64,000 bases of DNA from assembly GCA_003184365.1 (NCBI GenBank), contig NKYR01000038.1:248001-312000 (forward strand), in the 5' to 3' direction. The first letter of the stretch is position 1. Each line of letters starts with the position of its first letter. The notes under the pieces are model-generated. The model searched no databases and had not been told where the DNA came from. It saw only the letters and a program-made list of their open reading frames with translations. This DNA comes from Evernia prunastri. Lineage: Eukaryota > Ascomycota > Lecanoromycetes > Lecanorales > Parmeliaceae. The position numbers and the translations under genes were made by a program. This document shows, in pieces, positions 23,736 through 33,964 of the stretch.

Positions 23736-23874
23736 GAGATATCAAAATTGAAAATTAAGAAAATTACGCGGAAAGTTCCGTTTCTTTTTTAAAAAAAAAT
23801 ATTCAAATTGTTCCTCTAAGAGTGTCTCTCAAAGTGTCTTGAAAAGAGTATCTCTGAAGAGTGTCTCTTGAAGT

Positions 23875-24087
23875 GTCTCCCGAAGAGTGTCTCCCGAAGA
23901 GTGTCTCCCGAAGAGTGTCTCCCGAAGAGTGTCTCCCGAAGAGTGTCTCCCGAAGAGTGTCTCCCGAAGAGTGTCTCCCGAAGAGTGTCTCCCGAAGAGT
24001 GTCTCCCGAAGAGTGTCTCCCGAAGAGTGTCTCCCGAAGAGTGTCTCCCGAAGAGTGTCTCCCGAAGAGTGTCTCCCGAAGAGTGTC
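23875..24087 (+). repeat. 14-bp minisatellite array 1 (about 15 perfect units)
   Basis: Tandem unit GTCTCCCGAAGAGT repeats about 15 times without change; diverged units precede it from about 23815. The array ends at a single N at 24088, so its true length is not known. Because 14 is not a multiple of 3, all three forward frames read the same 14-residue peptide (SRRVSPEECLPKSV) with no stop. I do not regard it as coding. Confidence 0.95.
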
Positions 24088-24088
24088 N

Positions 24089-24859
24089 ACTTAAATCCTT
24101 AGCGCTTTACTAAAAAATCGAGTGTCAACGAGAATCGTGTATCAAATCGTATGCTGAGTTATTATATTCTACTTAAATATCGACGAGTTTATAGAATTTA
24201 TTTCAAAATTCGAACTCGAACTGAGTTTCTCGATTCGAAATAATAATAGTGAGAAAGTCGTAATTCTTTTAGACTTATAGATCGAAGATCTTAACTGTGA
24301 CTTCAATATTTATTTTCTTTATAGAAATATACTTAATTATTTTAGATAGTCGATTTACGACGACGAGAATATTTATATAGAAATGATTTTAATAATCTAG
24401 ACTTACAGAGAAGCTAATAATAAAATTTATAAAAATATAAGTTTAACGTCTATTGAAGACGCTTAAAAACTTGAAATATTTATATTATTGATTTTATAAT
24501 ATCTTAAAGCGAATACAGTCGCGATAGTTTTATACGAATCGTCGAATATTGTTGAAATTAGTCAATTAATAATCTATTAAATAATTACTAACTATTTGTC
24601 AAAGAACGAGGCTAGGCTAGGACTACCACTTGGTATACTTGGTCTGGTAGGGTCAGGTCTATTTACAAGACGAAAGACGAAGAAGGAAAACAGGAAGTGG
24701 GCGACCAGCGCCTCTATATGAGAACAGATGACACGCTAGACTAGCTTATCGCATCTATCGTATAGATGCTCGCATCCAACTGTTGGAATGAGGTCCTAGC
24801 GACCCTTGGCTGACTGGGCTAGATCGGGGCTAGGGTAGGGCTGACTTCACACCGTGACA
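24089..24859 (+). mobile_element. 771-bp AT-rich block plus LTR-like end, copy A
   Basis: Bounded on both sides by single N characters and embedded in the minisatellite. Bases 24089-24596 are very AT-rich. Bases 24597-24859 start TGTCAAAGAACGAGG and end CACACCGTGACA, so they have the TG...CA ends of an LTR. The block matches 27046-27816 at equal length, with four visible differences, all transitions in the LTR-like half. It may be a genuine element or a repeat read placed into an assembly gap. Confidence 0.75.
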
Positions 24860-24860
24860 N

Positions 24861-25081
24861 CCCGAAGAGTGTCTCCCGAAGAGTGTCTCCCGAAGAGTGT
24901 CTCCCGAAGAGTGTCTCCCGAAGAGTGTCTCCCGAAGAGTGTCTCCCGAAGAGTGTCTCCCGAAGAGTGTCTCCCGAAGAGTGTCTCCCGAAGAGTGTCT
25001 CCCGAAGAGTGTCTCCCGAAGAGTGTCTCCCGAAGAGTGTCTCCCGAAGAGTGTCTCCCGAAGAGTGTCTCCCGAAGAGTG
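24861..25081 (+). repeat. 14-bp minisatellite array 2 (about 16 units)
   Basis: The same GTCTCCCGAAGAGT unit in the same orientation resumes directly after the N at 24860. It decays into diverged units up to about 25170. This is probably the continuation of array 1, interrupted by the block between the two Ns. Confidence 0.95.
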
Positions 25082-25633
25082 TTCTCAAAGTGTCTTTCGA
25101 AGAGTGTCTTTCGGAGAGTAGTGTCCCCCGAAGAATGTCTCTAAAGAGTGCCCCTTGAGAGTGCTCCCCAATGAAAACCCCCTAAAAGCAATAGCAATTT
25201 TGAAATTTTGAAATTTTGTCCTACTCTCAATTATCGTCCGCCTTGTGAGACTCCATCTTCTACACTTGACGATCACGTGGGGGAGGCTGAGCATAACCAA
25301 CTTCACTGCGCCGTGGTGACGGTGATGTTAAAGTTTCCGAGTTGAGCCAGAATTGGAGAGCTAGAATGGACTTCTATCGGTATGGATGCTCCATGTGCCA
25401 AAGAACAGTTGTGTGTAGAATCAGAGGTTTCATTGTCTGTGTTGATCTGTTAAAGGATCCAGCTCTCCAATCATCTTTCAGCCTTTAGCCGAGTACCTAG
25501 CATTTTGGTGTAACATAGCTAGCAACGGCTGCCTAAAAGTCTCCGCTTAAGACTTCAACACTCCTTCAGAACCTTGACAGTCTTTCAACATGCCTGCCTG
25601 GAAGGATTTTGAAGCTGCGGACTTGCTTGCACT

Positions 25634-26281
25634 ATGGATCAACATCTTCGCATCCAAGAGTTCAAAATAAAGAACGGTGATGAGACCCCTTTCAAGATAG
25701 GCAAAGGAGGCTCTGGACCATCAGGTTCGAAATGGGCAACTAAAGAACTGAATTGGCTCGCTGTCCACTTCCAAGATGAATGCAAATTGGACGACGTTTT
25801 CACCCCAGAATCCGAGCTATCTGGACAAGTCGCCAAATATGTTCGAAGCGAACTGCATACCGACGAGGCTCTAGACTGGCATGCGCTTTGTAAACGTAAG
25901 TTCCCGGCGAATCACTTCTACTCACGTCTTTGCTTCCTCGACACCGCAGAGGAGAAGCAACCGTACTACACGCCGTCGGCAACTATTGGTACACAAGCTT
26001 CATCGGTTCTGAAAGAACAACAGTCGCAGCAGTCTCCGTCTCAAAGCTCTGAGTCCTCCAGCGCTGGTGATAGGCAGTTGTCATTGACCCCAACCCCTCG
26101 GCCTAGACCATTGAAGATGCATAAGAAGCCCAAGGATTTTGCTATCGAGTCTTCCCCGCTGAGTCTCAAGCCTTCGAATTCGCTTAAGATTCAGAAGATA
26201 ACTCGCGAATCAAAGCGAGACGTCTTCAAAGATATTAGCACAAAGACTCTATTTGATATCAAAGATCTCGTCGAATCGTAA
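25634..26281 (+). CDS. Hypothetical protein, possibly broken at both ends
   Basis: The frame encodes 215 aa and is not recognised. Residues 1-105 look globular (KWATKELNWLAVHFQDECK, LDWHALCKRKFPANHFYSR); the remainder is Ser/Gln/Lys-rich. A better-looking start context, MPAWKDFEAADLLALW at 25590, is in another frame, so a small deletion or intron may separate the two parts. The stop is followed directly by AT-rich RIP-like DNA, so the original C-terminus may have been lost. Function unknown. Confidence 0.4.
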   Translation: MDQHLRIQEFKIKNGDETPFKIGKGGSGPSGSKWATKELNWLAVHFQDECKLDDVFTPESELSGQVAKYVRSELHTDEALDWHALCKRKFPANHFYSRLCFLDTAEEKQPYYTPSATIGTQASSVLKEQQSQQSPSQSSESSSAGDRQLSLTPTPRPRPLKMHKKPKDFAIESSPLSLKPSNSLKIQKITRESKRDVFKDISTKTLFDIKDLVES

Positions 26282-26687
26282 TCTAAAAAAACTAATCGAT
26301 CAATCAATATATCTTTATAAATCTCTTTTAAATATATTATCGCGCGTATCGAATTCTTCTCAAAAATATTGTCTAAAAAAATAATATTTCTATATATTAA
26401 TTATTTATTATACGAAATATTCTCGAATATTATATATATAGATTATTATTCTTCGTTTAACGAATCGAAGTTAAATTTTTAATTTAATAATTATAACGAA
26501 AAGAAAGATAAAATTTACGATATAAAAAAAGATAGATTAAAAAACGATATATTATTTATAATTTAAGCATTTCTTTTTATAATAAAAGACGTCTTTTTAA
26601 GCGTAATATACGACTTATTTTTAGACGTAAAGTAAATTATCTTAAAGTATTTAATGTTGTTAAAAGATATTGAGAGTGTATTAAAAT
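26282..26687. repeat. AT-rich RIP-like block
   Basis: Composition drops abruptly to extreme A+T (many TATAT, AAATAT and TTTAAT runs) with scattered TCGA/ACGA, unlike the flanking gene DNA. No frame is open. This is the pattern expected of an old repeat mutated by RIP. Confidence 0.65.
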
Positions 26688-26892
26688 TGACAAGGAACGA
26701 GGCTTGATACATTGTCTATGTACGTGACTTGGCTAGGTGTACAAGACGAAAGGTCAGGAACCAGAAGAACAGGTGACCCCGAGCAGCCCTTAAGGGGCTG
26801 TCGGCTAATACACGGCTAGGCTGAAATCTCATGGAATCTCATGGAAGCTCCGGTGGCCATGATAGCTCCGGTGGCCGAGTCACACCGTGACA
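26688..26892 (+). mobile_element. Solo LTR with 5-bp target-site duplication
   Basis: The sequence starts TGACAAGGAACGAGGC and ends CACACCGTGACA, giving the canonical TG...CA ends over 205 bp. It is flanked by identical AAAAT at 26683-26687 and 26893-26897. Both ends resemble those of the LTR-like segments at 24597 and 27554 (GAACGAGGC near the start, CACACCGTGACA at the end), so all belong to one LTR family. No internal retroelement sequence lies next to it, so it is a solo LTR. It is more GC-rich than the AT-rich DNA that received it. Confidence 0.8.
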
Positions 26893-26897
26893 AAAAT

Positions 26898-27045
26898 TTA
26901 CGTAAACTCGATCTATTCTTTAACATTATTGTCACGATCGAAGATGTGATATTAAGATAACTTGATAATTTCTATAACTAGATTTATTATATAAGACGAG
27001 CACGAAGAAGAAAGAAAAAGAAAGACTCTTTTTAGAAGATTAAAT
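26898..27045. repeat. AT-rich RIP-like flank
   Basis: A+T-rich, purine-run-rich sequence continues beyond the target duplication of the solo LTR. No open frame is seen. It probably belongs to the same mutated repeat as 26282-26687. Confidence 0.5.
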
Positions 27046-27816
27046 ACTTAAATCCTTAGCGCTTTACTAAAAAATCGAGTGTCAACGAGAATCGTGTATC
27101 AAATCGTATGCTGAGTTATTATATTCTACTTAAATATCGACGAGTTTATAGAATTTATTTCAAAATTCGAACTCGAACTGAGTTTCTCGATTCGAAATAA
27201 TAATAGTGAGAAAGTCGTAATTCTTTTAGACTTATAGATCGAAGATCTTAACTGTGACTTCAATATTTATTTTCTTTATAGAAATATACTTAATTATTTT
27301 AGATAGTCGATTTACGACGACGAGAATATTTATATAGAAATGATTTTAATAATCTAGACTTACAGAGAAGCTAATAATAAAATTTATAAAAATATAAGTT
27401 TAACGTCTATTGAAGACGCTTAAAAACTTGAAATATTTATATTATTGATTTTATAATATCTTAAAGCGAATACAGTCGCGATAGTTTTATACGAATCGTC
27501 GAATATTGTTGAAATTAGTCAATTAATAATCTATTAAATAATTACTAACTATTTGTCAAAGAACGAGGCTAGGCTAGGACTACCACTTGGTATACTTGGT
27601 CTGGTAGGGTCAGGTCTATTTACAAGACGAAAGACGAAGAAGGAAAACAGGAAGTGGGCGACCAGCGCCCCTATATGAGAACAGATGACACGCTGGACTA
27701 GCTTATCGCATCTATCGCATAGATGCTCGCATCCAACTGTTGGAATGAGGTCCTAGCGACCCTTGGCTGACTGGGCTAGATCGGGGCTAGGATAGGGCTG
27801 ACTTCACACCGTGACA
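27046..27816 (+). mobile_element. 771-bp AT-rich block plus LTR-like end, copy C
   Basis: Same length as 24089-24859 and nearly identical. The LTR-like part is 27554-27816 (TGTCAAAG...CCGTGACA). Flanking pentamers (CTATT and CTTCC) do not match, so no target duplication is visible for this LTR alone. The right end abuts the 3' truncation point of the DUF7924-type pseudogene, so this insertion or a linked rearrangement probably cut that gene. Confidence 0.8.
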
Positions 27817-29235
27817 CTTCCATAGATTATCGATTCGAGGAGACTTTGAGTGAAAGATTCGTTTGAGCTCTAATCGAAGTGCTGTGACTGGAGCTAGTAA
27901 ACGTACCAACCTTCAGAGCAAGCTCGTCAGTTGACGTCTTAGATTTTAAATAAGTAATCTCGTTCGATGACAATAATACAAAGCTCTGCGTGGATGAAAC
28001 CAAATCTGAATATTCCGCATCTGACATCTTGCCGTTTACCGCAATCATAAGCTCTTCCCGTTTCTCTTTCGCTCAGTCCCTCGCGTTTCTTAAAGCGCTA
28101 GCTCCTTGTCGAAAATAATCTAGATTGCCGGTCACAGCAAACGAATTTAGTTGGGTCATGCGATATTCGATAGAAGTCTTAGAATCTTTGGAGGGGCCGG
28201 GATGGATTGTATACATGGTGAGGGTTTCAGAGCCGCCGTGATAAGTCGACGTGATCGTATACGCATTGTTGTCGTAAGTAGTCTCTAGGTCAACGTATAA
28301 CCGAAGCTTATGCATTCCACGGGCACCTAAAGTATCGTTATACAAAGCTTGTCGCTTGCACACGGCGGTATTTCCATTGGATCCTTTTCCCTCCGTGAAG
28401 AAGTTGAGTAAGCACGGTGCAGTGATATTCGTCGACGACACGATATAGGGCCTTAGCTCTTCCCGGATCTGCTTATTGAGATCCGCCGAACGACTTCCAT
28501 CGTAGCAATCTGGCTTGGCCTTGGTAATAGAGTTATCGGTTAGATGTTTGAGGTTTCCGAAGAGAAGGTTCTCCTAGAATAAAATGTCGGCGATGCCAGC
28601 AATGATCGGAAATGCCTTGCTCATCACAGTGTTTTCGGTCAAAGCCTGCATGTTTATTTTTTCAAACTTTCGAAACACTTCACGAGGAAAGCGCCATGGC
28701 GAAAGAGAAGATCGTGGCTGCGCTAGCCTTTCATTTATTTCCTCCCAATTGTCCGGATATACGAAGCCATCGTCATCATTATAGTCGTATCTATGAGGAT
28801 AAATGCCATGATCAATGAGATGCTGCTCGAAGGCGGGGTCATATGCAGAGAATTTCTTCGTCTTCGAAGAAATATCCGATTCTCTTTCAGTCTTGACTCG
28901 TTTCCGGGAGCCCGATTGACTTGACGACATCGTTCGATTGGAAGAAACGACAGTTTCGGATTCTGGATACTGACATATAGGTCAGAAGCAATTTCAAAAG
29001 AATTGAATGAAACTTACAGCTCTCAGATGTTCAAGGCTTGATTCATCGTGTCTTGCGAAGCGCTTGAGCTGTGCAAGATCAATGTCCTCCTTGTCAGTCC
29101 GATCAGACGATAAAGAAATAACAGACCACTCTATTCTTTGATTAAACTCTCGGAGAGTGCGAGAAGTTGGTCAATGTCGTGACAAATTGTCCCAAAACCA
29201 GCTGGATATCCTGTGTCGTTGCTACTTCTCGAGCT
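27817..29235 (-). pseudogene. DUF7924-type fungal protein, RIP-like pseudogene
   Basis: A 5' part reads IEWSVISLSSDRTDKEDIDL and ends LEHLRA. It splices (GTAAGT to ATATGTCAG, intron 29017-28970) into YPESETVV...MSSSQSGSRKR, with no frame change. Conserved parts follow: EQHLIDHGIYPHRYDY, MSKAFPIIAGIAD, LLFGNL, then CLLNFFTEGKGSNGN and YDNNAYTITSTYHGG. Two in-frame nonsense codons break it: TAG just before ENLLFGNL (near 28575) and TGA after NARD (near 28070), where the family has a Trp. Both fit single C:G to T:A changes. A further frameshift lies near 29150. The 3' end is lost at the LTR block. DUF7924 is my recollection of the family name. Confidence 0.8.
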
Positions 29236-29487
29236 TTCGTCGTTTAGCGATAGACGATGAAGAGTCAGTCGTAGACTCTGCTTAAACACACAGTTGTCGC
29301 TTTCGACTGCAGAACATTGAAAATGTCTCTAAAGACAATGAATCTCAACACGTCTTCTTTTAGTGAATGATGGAATCAAGAACGAGATGCAGATAGCGCG
29401 CGCTTTCGACGACCATGCTAGCGTGCAAGTCGTTTTGTATTGCGGGGTTGATAGCCAATCAACGGAATGGCTGCTGCCTAGAGAACA

Positions 29488-29802
29488 CTAAACACATCTT
29501 GTGATATTTCGGCACCTCCTGTCATATGCGGAGCCCGCACTATTATTCCGCCGTAGTGCGCTCGCTACGAGCTCGATAGAAGCTTCTTGTACTTCGATAT
29601 ATGCGTCGCTATAGTATATAGTCTGAGCCAATTCCACAGTTCGAAGGCCAGCAAATCCTACGAATATATGCGCCGATAAGCACCCACTCTTTTTGATCTT
29701 CGTCCCATCGAAATGATAGGCGAGCACTTTGTCCACTACAGCTTGTATCGATTCCACAAATGAGGAACTTGGTGAGTAAGTTGTGTGCTTCGATCTTGTC
29801 AC
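29488..29802 (-). pseudogene. Fragment of an unidentified fungal protein
   Basis: The frame reads SKHTTYSPSSSFVESIQAVV then KVLAYHFDGTKIKKSGCLSA and IELVASALRRNNSAG. It looks like real coding sequence, but there is no ATG at the start (the frame opens with GTG) and it is followed by non-coding DNA. It lies between two other broken genes. Family not identified. Confidence 0.4.
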
Positions 29803-29876
29803 TTCTCTATGTTCTATCGACAGGACGAGGCTACGATATATTAACAGCTCATCTACATTAGGATCTACGTATAGTC

Positions 29877-30913
29877 GGTAAATATCAGCTGCAAAGGAGG
29901 ATTGATAGGGGCGACTTCGGCGCTGTATACATAGATAAAACGGATGTGGAAGCTTCAGCTATCTATTGAGGCTTATCACACGTAAGGAACCAATATCAAT
30001 ATCGGCGAAGATATCGCTATCAAACTCGAATACGTGTCTATCGACCCCTCTTTACTGAAAGGCGAAGCCGACACCTATCGGTTTCTTTCTGATGATGTCG
30101 GTATTTCACGAGTCCACGCTTATGAGACGGAGTGTGAGTACAATACTATGGTGTTTGATCTTCTGGGGCCGAGTCTAAAAGATCTTTTCAACTTCTGCGG
30201 TCGCAAATTCTCTCTCAAGACTGTGTTGATGCTCGTCGATCAGCTACTTTACCGTCTCAAATATATTCATTTCAAGAGCGTCATTTATCGAGATATTAAA
30301 TCGGAGAATTTCTTGATGAGTGTGGAGAAGCAGGGGAATCTGATTTATGTGACGGATCTGGGACTCGTCACCGAACGTCTTACTGCTCAGATCAATATCG
30401 GTCGTATTCGGAATCCACATTTAATTGGCACGACCCGTTTTGTCAGCGTCAACGATCATTTAGATGTTGATAAGTGTGATATCCTCGGTTCTTGCTGCGT
30501 AAAGATTAACGTCTAGTCAAATACAATATTGCTGCGATGATTTGAAATCTCTCAAGTATATGCTTCTCTACTTCCTTTGGGGCTCTCTCCTATGACAGGG
30601 TCTCACGGTTACAGATCAGACGCAAAAAGAAGAACTTATCTTGGAGGAAAAGAGAAGGATCAATATCGAGGATCTGTGCGAGAATCTCCCTCAGGAATTT
30701 GCGGTTTATTTCGACTACATCCGTTCTCTTGACTTTGACGAGAAACCGAAATATTTCAATCTACGCAAAATCTTCCGTGATCTCTTCGTGCGCGAGCGCT
30801 TCGATTATGATCATGTGTATGATTGGACTATTCTCGAATATCTGAGAAGGAAGGAATTGCAAGGCATCTCGCCTTGCTGGAGGGAGGTTCAGAAGGGAGC
30901 GTATTGGGTTTGA
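29877..30913 (+). pseudogene. Casein kinase I-like protein kinase, pseudogene
   Basis: CK1-family serine/threonine kinase remains. A degenerate glycine loop is IDRGDFGAVY near 29900. After a probable intron follow GEDIAIKLEYVSIDPSLL, the hinge VFDLLGPSLKDLFNFCGRKF, the catalytic loop VIYRDIKSENFLM (HRD His replaced by Tyr) and a DFG position reading DLG. The frame then breaks in a probable intron whose acceptor is lost (near 30530). It resumes DDLKSLKYMLLYFLWGSLL, has a TGA where the family has Trp (SLPWQG), and continues to YDHVYDWTILEYLRR. The Pro-Trp to Leu-stop change fits two C:G to T:A transitions. Confidence 0.85.
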
Positions 30914-31741
30914 CAAAGCAATAGCTATAAGGTCATGAACATTAGGCGGTGCACATTCCCCAATTGCGTTTTACGATAGTGTCAAAAATGTACAACTTGT
31001 ATCCTCCCCTTGTTTGGAGTCCAAGTAAAGAAATGCCAAAGTATTCATATATGGTTGAGGTGCAGGACCAGGCTGGAGCTGACCATAGGTGCCTGAGTTT
31101 AGAATGCGTGGCTTGCCGACGGCTAGCTTCTATTGGCTTCCAAATTCCCGGAGCCCCTGTGCCTCGTGCATTAGGTGTCTGTCAGATGTCAGAGCACGTC
31201 GCGAGAACCCTGTCTCGAGAGCATTTCGAGGACACATACATACAATAAATCGAGTGCCAGTTTGTTCCGACTCTGCTCAACTCACGATTACCTTTATATC
31301 ATAGAAGAGTACGAGCTGGTGGAAACCAAAGAACTTACCAGCTTCGCGAACGCTTTCAGTTTCGGGGTCCCGCAGCAACCGTCCCCTTCAAATCCGCTCA
31401 TTCCAGCGCGGATTGATATAACGTCGTGGTGCAGAAACGGAATCTATTGATCATGAAGTGGTTTCAGGTGATGCATGTTAGCCGCTGAAATTTTCATGGA
31501 AAGCGGTGGCGCCCGAATTACGTTGTCACCCACGCGCAATCTTGCAGCACAATCAAAGAAGGGGGCACATCATTTCATGCATACCCTATGCCAAAGAAAA
31601 TTAGGAATTTTGGAACACCGTAAGGAATGACAGACGTGGGTCATACTATTATACAGTAGCATCATATCACTGAATAGCCTTGAACGCCATAGGCTGTCCT
31701 TTTTTCTCAAGATTCTAGCACCCCCACTTCAATTTTGAAGC
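30914..31741. other. No recognisable gene
   Basis: Frames of up to 99 codons are present on the plus strand (30949-31450), but none carries a recognised motif. Confidence 0.4.
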
Positions 31742-31754
31742 CTTCAAACAATCG

Positions 31755-31935
31755 GTTGATATCGCCTGAGTGTATAGTACGAAGGTTGGCAAAAGAAAAG
31801 GTGGCCATGCTAATTTATTTACCCCTGTCCGCCCACCAGAATATATTCTACAGAAGGTACGGAGTAAAACAAACCGAATATGAGCGGAGAGACATATTTG
31901 GCGTTCTTGTTCCCAATTTAGACCGTAGCACGTGA
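31755..31935. mobile_element. MITE-like element, degenerate copy
   Basis: Contains AAAAGGTGGCCATGCTAATT followed by TATTTACCCCTGTCCGCCCACC, which matches the left arm of the element at 61000-61140. The right half is decayed (AATATGAGCGGAGAGACATA). A minus-strand frame through it reads VNKLAWPPFLLPT, as does the other copy, purely because of shared repeat sequence. Confidence 0.6.
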
Positions 31936-32227
31936 TCGACCAGTAGAGCCACACTCGATGAATGACGATGTCAATACTATGTCAGCTTCAGCCTAAGACT
32001 CGGGACTTACTCTTGCGTTTCCTAGACTGCAAAGGTGCAGAAAGTACCATTCTCTGCATCGCTCAGCCCACCACATCAGCAGTCATCAGCCATGGAGGCA
32101 TGGCCTTCCTTCTTCTTTGTGGGCACTGTTATGGTATATCCAGCGATTCCTTCGTAGGTAGACTACATGATCACATATAGTATCCACCACATACGACTAT
32201 ATCATATTTAATTCCGTGACACAAACG

Positions 32228-33102
32228 CTATAGCTCGACCTCAATCACCGGTCCTTTGTACGTCTTGCGCCCCCATATCAAGTAGTAAATAACAGCACAG
32301 ATTAATATGCCGCCTTCCATCACCACCACATAATTCATAGTGCTGGGTGTTGGATGGTTCTCTGCAGGAAAACAGCTAAATGTTAAGACAATAAGTAGGA
32401 ACGCGCATCCAAAGACATTGTTGACCGTTCCGATAGGCTCGGGCAAGCGCCATAAACCCCATGAAAGCTTCTCTATGCCGAGACTGCTGTCTTCTGGTTC
32501 AGACGAAGTATGTATATGGCCTGCTAGTCGCCGCCATAGCAGCAAACCGTTGCCAATCAAATATGACGTGTAAAGCCCATTAACACTCAGAGCGACTACG
32601 TCGTTGAAGGCGACTGAAGAGCCAATGTTTATGAGGCTCAATAGACAAGCAATGACAGTTGTAACAAGAATCGCTATCACTGGAATGGAGTTACGTTCAT
32701 TGACCTTCAAAAGCGGTATGAGCAAATTGCTGCCCGAAAGTCTGAAGGACTACTTACGCTGCTGACTAGTCTCCAGCCTGGTATACCACGATCGCGCGCA
32801 AAAGACCATAGCATTCTCGAGGCCGATGCAATCCAGGAGATTGTAGCAACAATAGCCAACGTTGTGATGAGTCCAGCCATTGCAAGGGCTCCTCCGGTTG
32901 ATGACACTCCTTGTTGAAAAATAGCGAGAAATGGGTAACCAGTATCACTCTTGAGGACTTCATCGACATTGCCAATGGAGAACAGTACAGCCAAGAGCAT
33001 ACCAAAACCCATGATACCGTTGAGCATAATACTGAAGACCATAGCACGCGGAACTACCACAGAGGCGTTCTTGATCTCCTCTAACATCTGGACTGCTGTC
33101 AA
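32228..33102 (-). pseudogene. Amino-acid/GABA/choline-type permease (APC family), 5' truncated
   Basis: Exon A runs from about 33102 to 32758 and exon B is 32704-32228, joined by GTAAGT...TTTTGAAG in phase 0. It encodes the C-terminal portion of an APC-superfamily permease. EEIKNASVVVPRAM precedes several transmembrane segments (MVFSIMLNGIMGFGMLLAVL, ATISWIASASRMLWSFARD). After NSIPVIAILVTTVIACLLSL come the final helices and a tail ending GPVIEVEL. The first half of the usual 500-550 aa is absent, and the DNA upstream is unrelated, so this is a truncated copy. Confidence 0.8.
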
Positions 33103-33327
33103 TCTGCCACATCATCCAGTCATTTAATGGGACTCACGTGTATAATTCTCAAGCTAAGTTTTTCAGACTTGTCATCTAACTTGAGCGCTCCCTCTCTATC
33201 TCTATCTCGGGCATAGGTCGGTAGGGGGAACATTTGTCATATCCCGGCTAGATATCTCCCCTTTTACGGTTATTGGTAGCTCTACCATCTCGCTCCCAAC
33301 ACTTCGTCCACTCCCACTGCTACTGGT

Positions 33328-33803
33328 GTATTTACGGTCGCAGGCCAATCCTTCACTCCATATCCTTCCGCCTTCTCTATAGCCGGTACCACGATCCCAG
33401 CAGGCGGTCCTGCCGTCACCGTTGCTGGCACCATCGTTAGCCTTGGTCAATTAGGAGCATTGGCTATAGGCGGCACTACTATCCCGCTTCAGACTCCGGC
33501 GCCTACCTTCCTACTGATTCTTCGTTCACAGTCGCAGGCCAAACATTCACGCCAAACCCCTCTGCCTTCTCCATAGCTGGCACTCTCATCTCCGCAGGCG
33601 GCTCTGCCGTTACCCTTGCTGGCACTGTCATAAGTCTCCAGCCTTCCGGCACCCTGATAGTTGGATCAAGCACAATTCCGCTCTTTGCACCTCAAACGCC
33701 ATTTCCAAACCTTCTAAGTATCGACGGACTTGGCGTTGAACCTCAATCTTCTCTTGCCAACGTAGATGACGTGACAATAAGCCCAGGGGCACCGGGTGTA
33801 TAG
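33328..33803 (+). pseudogene. Repeat-containing surface-type protein, frameshifted remnant
   Basis: Two tandem protein repeats are visible: FTVAGQSFTPYPSAFSIAGT in one frame from 33331, and FTVAGQTFTPNPSAFSIAGT in another frame from 33525. Each continues with an AGG.AVT.AGT..SL segment. The second runs to a stop at 33801. Similar Thr/Ser/Gly-rich repeats occur in predicted secreted or cell-surface fungal proteins. The frame change between repeats and the missing 5' end indicate a pseudogene. Confidence 0.65.
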
Positions 33804-33964
33804 CCGTTCATGATGATCCTGGCTTGGGAGAGATCGTCGCCAACGCGTCTCGGTGGAGGTAAAGTCACTGCTCTAGAGATGGCAAAGTCGTTGCTGGAAG
33901 TTGAGGCGCAAAGCCTGGAGGACCGATACAGATTCCAAGGACGGCGATCAGAAGAACAAGTGTC

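Noticed and set aside
23875..25081. CRISPR-like array
   Set aside because: The repeat units are directly adjacent with no spacers, and the DNA is eukaryotic.
23861..25158. Frames of 70-96 codons with 14-residue peptide repeats
   Set aside because: They arise from a 14-bp tandem repeat that is open in every frame and are interrupted by Ns; there is no start context or domain.
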